A stretch of DNA of 64,000 bases, from positions 1 to 64,000 of the forward strand of contig JANXMB010000170.1 in the NCBI GenBank assembly GCA_025354865.1. The letters run 5' to 3'. This document shows positions 10,336 to 19,146 of the stretch, piece by piece. The position numbers were made by a program, and so were the translations under genes. How positions within the stretch are numbered: position 1 is the first letter of the stretch; every line of letters starts with the position of its first letter. The stretch is from Acetobacteraceae bacterium. Its GTDB lineage: Bacteria; Pseudomonadota; Alphaproteobacteria; Acetobacterales; Acetobacteraceae. The notes under the pieces are model-generated. The model did not search any database. It was given only the letters and a program-made list of their open reading frames with translations, and was not told the origin of the DNA.

Positions 10336-11819
10336 GCCGTTGGAGCGACGGGTATATCGTCGATATCGCCTACCTCAGCGGGTGGTACCGGCAGCAATCG
10401 CCCGCTATGCTGGCATTGGCCTGCCTGCTGAACGGCGCCGAGGTTTCGATGCCGGCGGGCGATGAGCCGGTGCATGTTCTCGAACTCGGTTGCGGTCAGG
10501 GTTACGGCGCCTTGCTGCTGGCGGCGAGCAACCCGACCTGGCGCATCACCGCTGTCGATTTCAATCCGGCCCATATCGCCGCCGCCCGAGCCTGGGCGGC
10601 CGAGGCGCGGCTGGATAATGTCGTCTTCATCGAAGCCGATCTGGCAACATTGGCCGAGGATCCGGCGGCGCGCGACATTCCGCAGGCCGATTTCGTGTCG
10701 TTGCACGGCGTCTGGACCTGGGTTTCGCCTGCGGTGCAGGCCGGGATCGTGCGTCTTTTGCGCGCCAAAGTGCGGGCTGGGGGCGTGGTGCATGTCAGTT
10801 ACAACGTGCTGCCGTCCTGGGGGCCGCGGTTGGGGATGCAACGTCTTATCCACGACACCGGCGCGCGGCTCGCGGATCGCAGCGATCGGCAGGTGCATGA
10901 GGGATTGGCCTTCGCGCGCTCGTTGGCTGCGGCCGGGGCGCAGCATCTCGATCCCAACGGCGCGACGGGACAGTTTCTGGAGCAATTCGCCCAGCTTCCG
11001 GTCTCTTATTTGGCGCACGAGTTGATGAACGGGCACTGGAAGCCCTGTTTCATGTCCGACGTCGCCTCCGCCTTCGCCGATGCGAAACTGGAATGGGTCG
11101 GGTCGTCGAATTTAATAGAAAATTTCCCGGGTTTAACCCTGACCGAGCCACAGATTGCCCTTCACCAACGGTTCGACGATCCGTTGGTGCGGGAGTTGAT
11201 CAAGGATATGTGCATCGATCGGGCGCTGCGTCACGATGTCTTCGTGCGCGGTGTGCGTCGCATGAATCCGGCGCAACGCGATGCCGCGTTGATGGACATC
11301 GATATCGGGCTGACGATCCTGCCGGAGGAGTTGCCGACCGAAGCGGCCATTCCCGCCGGAAAAGTCCAGTTGAATCAATCGTTCTATCGACCGGTCGTCG
11401 ATGCCATGGCGGATGGGCCGAAGCGGGTGTCGGACCTGCTGCAACTGGAGCGGTCCCAGGGGCGGAAGGACAATCCGGCCGAACTCCTGGGAATTTTGGT
11501 GGGGCTGGCCTTCGCCGAACCGGCGGTCAGGCCGGCTTCCGGGCCGGGCAATGCCGCAATGCGGTTCAATCAGGTGGTGCTGCGCCGGCTGCTGCGCACC
11601 GAAAATATCGATCGACCGGCCGGGGCGGCGAGTTTGCGCATGGGAACCGGCCTGACTCTGACATTGTTCGACATGATGGTGGCCGACCAGGTTCGACAGG
11701 GCAACACCGATACCGCGCAGTTGGCGACGGCCATGCGACTGCCGGTGGACCGGCACGATGCCATAGATCGGGCGAAACGATTCCGCGTGCCGGTGCTGCG
11801 CGCGGCAGGGATTGTGTGA
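10332..11819 (+). CDS. Class I SAM-dependent methyltransferase with long C-terminal (methyltransferase-regulatory-like) region
   Basis: VHVLELGCGQGYGALLLAASNPTWRITAVDFNPAHIAAAR (motif I); start ATG at 10332 overlaps tssG stop. Confidence 0.85.
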   Translation: MSRWSDGYIVDIAYLSGWYRQQSPAMLALACLLNGAEVSMPAGDEPVHVLELGCGQGYGALLLAASNPTWRITAVDFNPAHIAAARAWAAEARLDNVVFIEADLATLAEDPAARDIPQADFVSLHGVWTWVSPAVQAGIVRLLRAKVRAGGVVHVSYNVLPSWGPRLGMQRLIHDTGARLADRSDRQVHEGLAFARSLAAAGAQHLDPNGATGQFLEQFAQLPVSYLAHELMNGHWKPCFMSDVASAFADAKLEWVGSSNLIENFPGLTLTEPQIALHQRFDDPLVRELIKDMCIDRALRHDVFVRGVRRMNPAQRDAALMDIDIGLTILPEELPTEAAIPAGKVQLNQSFYRPVVDAMADGPKRVSDLLQLERSQGRKDNPAELLGILVGLAFAEPAVRPASGPGNAAMRFNQVVLRRLLRTENIDRPAGAASLRMGTGLTLTLFDMMVADQVRQGNTDTAQLATAMRLPVDRHDAIDRAKRFRVPVLRAAGIV

Positions 11820-11925
11820 GGGCCGTCTGCTCATCCGGTGAGACCGCGAAATTGTGATCTAGTTCTCATGACATGGGGCAAAAAGAGTGCTACACACACT
11901 CACCTGATCAATGGAGGATGCCGCT

Positions 11926-12531
11926 ATGCGTAAAATCTTCGCACCGTTTATTGCGTTACCCTTGGTCGTCGTCGGTCTGCCCGTATTCGCACAGAGCAGC
12001 CCCTCGGCTGACCAAATCATCAACTCGTTGAAACCGTCCGGCAATTTGATTTCGGGCGGAACACGCGGGATTCGTCTGGGTGCGCCTGCACCGACGATGC
12101 CGTCGCCGATGACCCCCGTCGCGACAGGCCAGCCGCATGCGCCGGCACGCGCCGCCTTGGCACAGGCGCCGCAAACCGCAGCGCCGTCCGCCAATCTGAC
12201 GGTGAATTTCTCCAGCGGTTCGGCCGACCTGACGCCGCAAGCGATCCAGGCCCTGAATGAACTGGGCCGGGCGCTGAGCAGCCAGGACCTGGCGGGCTAC
12301 AAGTTCCGGATCGAAGGGCATACCGATACGGTCGGAACCCCCGATGCGAATCGCATGTTGTCCGAACAGCGTGCCAAGGCGGTTGTGGCCTATATTACCA
12401 GCCATTTCGGCGTCGATGCCGGCCGTTTGCAGGCAATCGGCAAGGGGGAGGAAGACCTCGCGGTGCCGACCCCGGCGCAAACCGCCGAACCGCGTAACAG
12501 ACGCGTGTTGGTGGTGAACCTAGGCGCGTAA
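11926..12531 (+). CDS. OmpA-domain protein with signal peptide
   Basis: MRKIFAPFIALPLVVVGLPVFA signal peptide; FSSGSADLTPQA...FRIEGHTDTVGTPDANRMLSEQRAKAVVAYI...GKGEEDL OmpA C-terminal domain. Confidence 0.9.
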   Translation: MRKIFAPFIALPLVVVGLPVFAQSSPSADQIINSLKPSGNLISGGTRGIRLGAPAPTMPSPMTPVATGQPHAPARAALAQAPQTAAPSANLTVNFSSGSADLTPQAIQALNELGRALSSQDLAGYKFRIEGHTDTVGTPDANRMLSEQRAKAVVAYITSHFGVDAGRLQAIGKGEEDLAVPTPAQTAEPRNRRVLVVNLGA

Positions 12532-12571
12532 AGCCTTCCGGCGGCTTGCGGCACAGTCTAGGGTGGCGGTC

Positions 12572-13642
12572 ATGAAGCCCGCCGCCCGCACGACCCGAAA
12601 TCCGTCCGATGACGATACCGTCAGGATCGCCCCAAAGCGGGAGCCGACGAAGCCTCGACCGAAACCGGCCCCGTTCGGCGCTATTTTTGCCGGTGCGCTG
12701 GTTGTCGGCCTCGGCGCCGGTGCCGCAATCTGGTTCCTGTGGCCACATAGTCAACCGCCAGCCATTGCGACGCTGGCGCCGCCTCCGCCTGCGGTGCTCC
12801 TACCCCCGCCGGCTGTGCCACCGGCGCCGCGTCCCCCCGAATTTCGCATCGACAGCACCACCGAAGCGCTGCTGCGGGACAACACGACAACCGGACTGAG
12901 TATTTTTCGGCTCGCCGCAAACCCCAATATTCTCATTCTCGATTTCGCCTCCCTGCTGGATCAAGGTGCGATGCTCAATCGGCTCGGCGCCTTCGCGGAA
13001 AAAGCCGGGTTGCCGCACGATCGGCTGCTCACCGACGCCGAATTGCAGCAAGCGATTCTGGCCGGGGGCGATACAGCCGAAACCTACTACTATGGGCACG
13101 ACTATAGCGCGGCCGAAATTGCGCGGTTTTTCGCGATCGCCGGTCGGGACCGTATCGCACTGAACACACAGGAGGAAACGCTGCGCCGCCTGATGCAGCA
13201 GGTCGGCTGGCTAGCCGAGAACAAGGCCGGCGGCCTGATTTCCGTGCCGCGGGTCGGCGCCAACGCCGAGGTGACGGCCGATAGCCGCGCCACTATCCTG
13301 CATCACGAATTGTCGCACGGCGAGTATTTCAGCAATCCCGCCTTCGCCGCTTACACCCGCCGATTTTGGACAACCCTGCTGACCCCGGTGGAGCGGGACG
13401 GGATGCGCAAGTTTCTCGCGAAGGAAGGCTACGATATCGCAAACGATATGCTCGTCGAGAACGAGGCGCAGGCCTATATCGTCTTCACCCTGAATCCGGC
13501 CTTCTTCGAGCCCGCGACGATTGGGATGGCGGAAGCCCGCCGCGCCGCGTTGCGCGCGACCTTCCTGCGGGAGATGCCGACCGACTGGCTCCGCGATTCC
13601 GCCCCTCCGAAACCGGAAATCGCCCGCGCCACCATTCGTTAG
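12572..13642 (+). CDS. Membrane-anchored protein with Pro-rich linker and HExxH (HELSH) putative metallopeptidase domain
   Basis: Single TM segment (FGAIFAGALVVGLGAGAAIWFLW), Pro-rich linker, ATILHHELSHGEYF and downstream VENEAQAYIVF; 12563 GTG is an alternative start. Confidence 0.6.
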   Translation: MKPAARTTRNPSDDDTVRIAPKREPTKPRPKPAPFGAIFAGALVVGLGAGAAIWFLWPHSQPPAIATLAPPPPAVLLPPPAVPPAPRPPEFRIDSTTEALLRDNTTTGLSIFRLAANPNILILDFASLLDQGAMLNRLGAFAEKAGLPHDRLLTDAELQQAILAGGDTAETYYYGHDYSAAEIARFFAIAGRDRIALNTQEETLRRLMQQVGWLAENKAGGLISVPRVGANAEVTADSRATILHHELSHGEYFSNPAFAAYTRRFWTTLLTPVERDGMRKFLAKEGYDIANDMLVENEAQAYIVFTLNPAFFEPATIGMAEARRAALRATFLREMPTDWLRDSAPPKPEIARATIR

Positions 13643-13703
13643 AGGTCCGATCCCGACGGAAGCATCCTATGCAGTCGGGTGAATCGGCCCACAAAAACAA
13701 GGG

Positions 13704-13751
13704 CTAGCGGTCGAAGTCAGACGGCATCGTCCGGCTGATTTCGACCGCTAG
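13704..13751. terminator. Long stem-loop between convergent genes, probable terminator
   Basis: CTAGCGGTCGAA ... TTCGACCGCTAG, perfect 12-bp arms, between the 13642 and 13768 gene ends. Confidence 0.6.
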
Positions 13752-13767
13752 AAGGCGATAACCGGAC

Positions 13768-15708
13768 CTACTTCGCGACAGTGTCCAGCATGAACGACTG
13801 CCCATTGACCCGGCCGCGTTTTCGCGCGGCTTCGACCGCCGCTCGGAGATCGCGCAGGTATTCGGCGGCCGGCTCCACGTTCGAGGGCCTCGGTCGATCG
13901 AACAACGGCACGGCGGATTGGATCGCGACGATCATATCCATGCCGTAGGGTTCCCCGACTTCCCAGGCCGGGTGGCCGGGCGTGACCTCCCCAAGGCTCA
14001 GCGCCTCCGCCGGGTTGAAAATCCGAGCGTTCGGGTCGGCAGCGACCCCCTGTTTGACGTCGGCAGTCTGCGGATAGAGGTGCAGGACATTGCCGTCGTG
14101 CGCGACGTAATCGACCCGCAGTGCGCCTTTGAAATCGGCCATGGTCAGGCGCGGGCGAATACGGTCGCCATCGCGCAGCGTGGTGCGGCCGTCGGCCAGA
14201 TTCAACGACAGGCCCGGCGCGGCGGTGCCGAACCCCCGTGCGATCGGTTGCAGGATATCCAGCGCCGGGCAGAACACCGGATCCACGGCGACGACCTGCC
14301 AATTGACCCCACCGGGGATGGTCATCGCGGCCAGACCGTTGCGCAAGGCGTCGGGCACGGGCTGCGCGGCTGCGCCCTTCAAGCTTGCCGCCCCCGTCGA
14401 TCCGACATCGCCCTCGATCGTGGCGCAGCGTTGGGCGGCAATGAGTTGCGCGATCTGCCCGCGCAGCGCTTCGAGCGCAGCCGGCCCGGTCGGATTGGGC
14501 GGCGGCGGGGTGGGCGCGACGATCGGTTCCGGCATCGGCGCGGGTGCGGGCGGCATGGGGATGGGTACGGGCGTCGGCGGCGTCACCGGTATCGATGCCA
14601 GTGGCGCTGGTGATGCAATCTGGGGTTGAATCAATGGCGCGACGATCGGAGGCGTCGGTTTGGACGGCCCGCTCAAGGCGAAATACCCGCCGACTCCGGC
14701 CAGCAGGACAACCGCCGCTGCGGCCCCGGCGATCAACGGCATGGACGATTTCTTGGTCGGTGCCGCCGCCGGTGCTGCCGCTGCGGCCGGAGTGGCGGCG
14801 CGCGTCGGCGGCGGTGTCGGGGTGCCACGGCGGGGGGCGGCGATCATCGTCGCCTCGTGGTCGTCGGCTTCCTCCGTCGCCAGCGGCCGCCCTTCGGCGG
14901 CATCGCGCACCGCAGTGGCGAAATCGGCAGCATTGGCGAAGCGGTCGTTCGGCCGCTTCGCCATCGCCTTGCGCACCACCGCATCGAACGCCGGTGGCGT
15001 GGTCACGGAAATTTGCGAGGGCAAAGACGGCTCGGTATTCAGCGCCTTGTGCATGATCGCCGACATGCCGCCTTCGAACGGACGCTCCCCGGTCAGCAAC
15101 TGGTAGAGCAGCACGCCGGAGGAATAGATGTCGGATCGGGAATCGACGACCTCCCCCATGATCTGTTCGGGGGACATGTAGGCGGGGGTGCCGAGCACGG
15201 TACCCGCTTGCGTCATCGAGGAGCTTTCGATGCGGGCGATGCCGAAATCGGCGATTTTGGCCTGACCGCCGCTGGTGAGCATCAGGTTGGCGGGCTTGAT
15301 ATCGCGATGGACGACGCCGCGGTCGTGGCTGAACTGCAACCCTGCCAGCAGGTCGTCCATGATCCGGACGGTGTTGGCGATGGTGAAACGCTCTTGTTTA
15401 TCCAGCAGATTTTTCAACGGCGGGCCGTCGATATACTCCATCACGATGTAGGCGACGTCCGCCGTCTCGCCATAATCGAAGACGCCGACGATATTCGGAT
15501 GGGTCAGCCGGCCGGCGGCCTGCGCTTCCCGGCGGAACCGGGCGAGCGCTTCTTCGGTTTCGGGATCGGTCGCATCCGGCAGGTTAACGGTTTTAACCGC
15601 CACGCGCCGTTCGATGATCGGGTCCCAGCCTTCGTAGACTGTTCCCATCGCGCCCTTGCCGAGTTGGCGCTTGATCTCGTACTTCCCAAGTTTATCGACC
15701 GTCGCCAT
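13768..15708 (-). CDS. Ser/Thr protein kinase with TM segment and C-terminal extracytoplasmic DUF4384-like region
   Basis: GKYEIKRQLGKGAMGTVYEGWDPIIERRVAVKTV...VVHRDIKPANLML...ADFGIARIE...GTPAYMSPEQI; TM plus Pro-rich linker; C-term GDRIRPRLTMADFKGALRVDYVAHDGNVLHLYP. Confidence 0.92.
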   Translation of the reverse strand: MATVDKLGKYEIKRQLGKGAMGTVYEGWDPIIERRVAVKTVNLPDATDPETEEALARFRREAQAAGRLTHPNIVGVFDYGETADVAYIVMEYIDGPPLKNLLDKQERFTIANTVRIMDDLLAGLQFSHDRGVVHRDIKPANLMLTSGGQAKIADFGIARIESSSMTQAGTVLGTPAYMSPEQIMGEVVDSRSDIYSSGVLLYQLLTGERPFEGGMSAIMHKALNTEPSLPSQISVTTPPAFDAVVRKAMAKRPNDRFANAADFATAVRDAAEGRPLATEEADDHEATMIAAPRRGTPTPPPTRAATPAAAAAPAAAPTKKSSMPLIAGAAAAVVLLAGVGGYFALSGPSKPTPPIVAPLIQPQIASPAPLASIPVTPPTPVPIPMPPAPAPMPEPIVAPTPPPPNPTGPAALEALRGQIAQLIAAQRCATIEGDVGSTGAASLKGAAAQPVPDALRNGLAAMTIPGGVNWQVVAVDPVFCPALDILQPIARGFGTAAPGLSLNLADGRTTLRDGDRIRPRLTMADFKGALRVDYVAHDGNVLHLYPQTADVKQGVAADPNARIFNPAEALSLGEVTPGHPAWEVGEPYGMDMIVAIQSAVPLFDRPRPSNVEPAAEYLRDLRAAVEAARKRGRVNGQSFMLDTVAK

Positions 15709-15784
15709 GCGGCTTCCCGAGTTGCGCTGTTGGCCGCATCATAGACTGGCAGGGCGGACCCCGCCAATGCACGATCGAACGATA

Positions 15785-16600
15785 CTATCGTCCGGTAAAC
15801 ACCGGCCGGCGCTTTTCCATGAACGCCGTACGCCCTTCCTTGTAGTCGGCACTGTTGAAGCAGCGTTCGCCGATCTCCTTGATCGCTGCCATGTCCCGCT
15901 TGCTTTCGTCCTTCAGCATCGCGGCGATGGTCAGCTTCGAGGCGCGAACGGACAGCGGGGCGTTCTCGGCGATGGTGCGGGCGATGCCCATGACGGTTTC
16001 GTCCAACGCCTCCGGCGCGACGCACTGATTGATCAACCCGATGCGTTCGGCTTCCGCCCCGTCGATGCGGCGGCCGGTGTAGAGGATCATCCGCGCATGC
16101 GCCGGTCCGACGAGATCGATCAGATTGCGCACCGAACTAGGGGCGTAGGCGATCGACAGGCGGGCGGCGGGGATGCCGAACTGGCTGTCGGGGGTGGCGA
16201 TGCGGATATCGGTTGCCATCGCGACTGCAAGCCCGCCGCCCATGCAGAAGCCGCGGATGCGGGCGATGACGGGCTTGGTGAAACTGGCGAGCTTCTGGCG
16301 CCCGATGCCGGTGATCCGATCGTATTCCTGCTGCGCCTCGGCGTTGTTGCGGTGCTTGGCGAACTGGCTGATATCGGCGCCGGACACGAACGCTTTGTCC
16401 CCGGCCCCGGTCAGCACCACGACCGCGAGCGTGTCGTCGGCCTCGTACTGGGTCAGGATTTCCGCGAGGCCGAGCCACATCTCCATGGACATGGCGTTGC
16501 GTTTTTCGGGTTGATTGAAGGTGATGGTACCGATCCCGCCGTCCCGAACGGCCAGGATTTGGCCGTTCGCGTAGGCGGTGGTGCCGGTGGTTTCCGTCAT
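15785..16600 (-). CDS. Enoyl-CoA hydratase/isomerase family protein
   Basis: ITFNQPEKRNAMSMEMW...VVVLTGAGDKAFVSGADISQF...ARIRGFCMGGGLAVAMATDIRIA crotonase motifs. Confidence 0.93.
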   Translation of the reverse strand: MTETTGTTAYANGQILAVRDGGIGTITFNQPEKRNAMSMEMWLGLAEILTQYEADDTLAVVVLTGAGDKAFVSGADISQFAKHRNNAEAQQEYDRITGIGRQKLASFTKPVIARIRGFCMGGGLAVAMATDIRIATPDSQFGIPAARLSIAYAPSSVRNLIDLVGPAHARMILYTGRRIDGAEAERIGLINQCVAPEALDETVMGIARTIAENAPLSVRASKLTIAAMLKDESKRDMAAIKEIGERCFNSADYKEGRTAFMEKRRPVFTGR

Positions 16601-16601
16601 G

Positions 16602-17819
16602 TCAGACGATCCCCTTTGCCCGCATGTCGGCGATTTCCGCATCGGTGTAGCCGACCGATTTCATGATTTCGTCCTGATGCTCCCCGGCGTCGGGGGTGTA
16701 GCGGCGGATGGATTTGTCGAAGCCGGAGATATTGATCGCGGAAGCCACGACTTCGGTTTCGCCGACATAGGGGCTTTGCATCTTCGTCGCCATGCCGAGG
16801 TGGCGCACCTGTGGGTCGTCGAAGACCTGATCGATGGTATAGATCGGGCCGCAGGGGATGCCGTTGGTTTCGAACAGCTCGATCCAATAGGCCGAGGGTT
16901 TGGTCGCCGTCAGTTCGGATATTGTGGCGTTGATTTCCTTGCGGTTTTTGCTGCGCTCCCCCTGGCTGGTCCAGCCCGGGCGGGTCAGCCAGTCCGGCCG
17001 GCCGCTGGCTTCGCAGAAGCGGGTGAACACGCGCGAGGAACTGGCAGCGATGTTGATGTGTCCGTCGGCTGTCGGGAACACCCCCGTCGGGATGCCGGTG
17101 GGGTGGTCGTTGCCAGCCTGACCCGCGACTTCCTTTTCCATCAGCCAGCGGCTGCCCTGGAAGTCGAGCATGAAGATCTGCGCTTCCAGCAGCGAGGTGG
17201 TGACCCAGCGGCCGACCCCAGTGCGTTCGCGATCGAACACCGCCATCATGCAGCCCAGCGCGAGCAGATTGCCGGCGGTCAGGTCGTCGATGGGGATGCC
17301 GACGCGCATCGGGCCGCGACCGGGTTCGCCGGTAATGGTCATCAACCCGCCCATGCCCTGCGCGATCTGATCGACGCCCGCGCGCGGACCGTAGGGGCCG
17401 TCCTGACCGAACCCGGAGATGGAGCCATAGACGATCCGCGGATTGACCGCCTTCACGTCCTCGTACGACACCTTCAGCCGGTGTTTCACGGCGGCGCGCA
17501 TATTCTCCAGGATCACGTCGGCGGTTGCGGCCAGCTTCATGAACGCGGCGTGGCCTTCCGGCGTTTTCAGGTTCAGCGTGATGGCGCGCTTGTTGCGGTG
17601 CAGGTTCTGGAAATCCGAACCGTGCCGGCGCCCGGTGACGCCTTCCGCTTCCTCGGTCGGCGGTTCGATGCGGATGACATTCGCGCCCCAATCGCCGAAG
17701 TGGCGGACCGCCGTGGGTCCTGCCCGCGCGAGCGTGAGGTCGAGGACGGTGATTCCGTTCAGCGGCAAGCGGGTCTTGGCGTCGGCCAGCGCGGCTTTGT
17801 CGGCGGGACTTTCGGGCAT
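16602..17819 (-). CDS. CaiB/BaiF (family III) CoA-transferase
   Basis: LPLNGITVLDLTLARAGPTAVRHFGDWGANVIRIEPP...RNKRAITLNLKTPEGHAAFMKLAATADVILENMR. Confidence 0.94.
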   Translation of the reverse strand: MPESPADKAALADAKTRLPLNGITVLDLTLARAGPTAVRHFGDWGANVIRIEPPTEEAEGVTGRRHGSDFQNLHRNKRAITLNLKTPEGHAAFMKLAATADVILENMRAAVKHRLKVSYEDVKAVNPRIVYGSISGFGQDGPYGPRAGVDQIAQGMGGLMTITGEPGRGPMRVGIPIDDLTAGNLLALGCMMAVFDRERTGVGRWVTTSLLEAQIFMLDFQGSRWLMEKEVAGQAGNDHPTGIPTGVFPTADGHINIAASSSRVFTRFCEASGRPDWLTRPGWTSQGERSKNRKEINATISELTATKPSAYWIELFETNGIPCGPIYTIDQVFDDPQVRHLGMATKMQSPYVGETEVVASAINISGFDKSIRRYTPDAGEHQDEIMKSVGYTDAEIADMRAKGIV

Positions 17820-17894
17820 TTTGGAACTCCTTGGCGTTCGATCCCGATGCGTTCGCTCTCGCTCACGTATCGCGATCCAATCTATTGTTTGCTC

Positions 17895-18049
17895 GCGCGA
17901 TTCAGACCGCCGGCGATTTCACCTTCGGTCATCGCGCTCGTTTTTTGTTCGCGCGATTCAGACCTCCGGCGATTTCACCTTCGGTCATCGCGCTCGTTGT
18001 TTGTTCGCGCGATTCAGACCTCCGGCGATTTCACCTTCGGTCATCGCGC
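17895..18049 (+). repeat. 43-bp palindromic repeat (family A), three tandem copies, 56-nt period
   Basis: GCGCGATTCAGACCTCCGGCGATTTCACCTTCGGTCATCGCGC at 17895-17937 (one variant base), 17951-17993, 18007-18049; terminal inverted arms GCGCGAT/ATCGCGC. Confidence 0.92.
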
Positions 18050-18094
18050 TCTCGGCCGATATTCTGCCGTATTTGCCGATCACTCAAGACCCCC

Positions 18095-18703
18095 ATGGAC
18101 AGCGTGGCATTGGCAATGGTGCTGGCGGTGGACGGTTCCGCCAGCGTGACATACGACGAATTCGGCCTGATCGCGGGCGGCATGGCGGCGGCGTTGCGCG
18201 ATCCCGGCGTCGTTGCCGGCCTGACGCGGGCGCCGTGTTTGCTGTCGTTGCTGCTGTGGTCCGGCGTCGGCGCGCAGGAGGTGCTGACGGACTGGACCCG
18301 CATTGCCTCCCCCGCCGACCTCGCGGCATTCGCGGAGGAGGTCGATAACATGCCCCGGCTGGTCAAAGCCGGGGAAACCGCGATCGGGGAAGCGCTGTTG
18401 GCATCGCTGACCTTGCTGGCGCATCTGCCAGCGATCGCGCAACGCAGCATTGTGAACGTCATCGGCGACGGGCGATCGAATGCGGGCATTGCGCCGGGGC
18501 CGATCCGCGATCGCATGGCGGCGGCCGACATCACCATCAACGGCCTGTGCATTTTGCACGAGGAGCCGGACCTGCTGGTGTCCTACAACGCCGAGGTCAT
18601 CGGCGGTCCCGGCGCCTTCGCGGTGGTATGCCGCGATTACCCGGATTTCGAGGACGCAATGCGCCGCAAACTGGTGCGCGAGATCGGGGAAAAGCTAGTT
18701 TGA
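18095..18703 (+). CDS. DUF1194 domain protein (VWA-like)
   Basis: LAVDGSASVTYDEFGLIAGGMAAALRDP...RSIVNVIGDGRSNAG...NGLCIL; MIDAS-like DGSAS; the longer ORF start lies in the repeat array. Confidence 0.8.
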   Translation: MDSVALAMVLAVDGSASVTYDEFGLIAGGMAAALRDPGVVAGLTRAPCLLSLLLWSGVGAQEVLTDWTRIASPADLAAFAEEVDNMPRLVKAGETAIGEALLASLTLLAHLPAIAQRSIVNVIGDGRSNAGIAPGPIRDRMAAADITINGLCILHEEPDLLVSYNAEVIGGPGAFAVVCRDYPDFEDAMRRKLVREIGEKLV

Positions 18704-18734
18704 GGGACGGCAGGCGGGGCCGGTTCGGCAGGTG

Positions 18735-19142
18735 CTAATCGTAAAACGATGCCGTATTGACTTCCGCCTCGTCGATAATGGCCTTCCCATCCTTCTCAAA
18801 ATGGCCGTTCACGACCATCGGGAAACTATCGGAGTCCTCGAAAGTGTCGTCGCCGTCGCCGTAACGCAGGATCACATACACTGTCGCCGCTGCGACAAAG
18901 CGCCCCTCGTCAAGCTCGAAAATACCCTCCGGAACCGCATCGATGCCGTCGATGCCGGTGTTCCGAGATAGGGCATTCAGGTCGTCCCATGCCGATTCCT
19001 GGGTAATGTCCAAGGCGCCGATGGCATCGATTACAGCAGCGCGCCTATCGAGGTTGTCGAACGGACGCATGACGACCGGCCGCGTGGGTTTCGAAGCGGC
19101 TTTTCCAGATGCTGCGTCGTCGATGGCAACAGAGTTCGTCAT
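18735..19142 (-). CDS. Small acidic protein of unknown function, downstream partner of FRG-domain gene
   Basis: 135-aa ORF 4 nt after the FRG gene; no recognised domain. Confidence 0.6.
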   Translation of the reverse strand: MTNSVAIDDAASGKAASKPTRPVVMRPFDNLDRRAAVIDAIGALDITQESAWDDLNALSRNTGIDGIDAVPEGIFELDEGRFVAAATVYVILRYGDGDDTFEDSDSFPMVVNGHFEKDGKAIIDEAEVNTASFYD

Positions 19143-19146
19143 TCGA

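Noticed and set aside
17895-18049. CRISPR array
   Set aside because: Only three units, 43-bp repeat with 13-bp near-identical spacers, dispersed elsewhere in the window and no cas genes: REP-like, not CRISPR.
16578-18149. 523-aa plus-strand ORF over the CoA-transferase and repeat array
   Set aside because: Antisense to a clear CaiB/BaiF gene and runs through the intergenic 43-bp repeats, giving repetitive RDSDLRRFHLRSSRS peptide.
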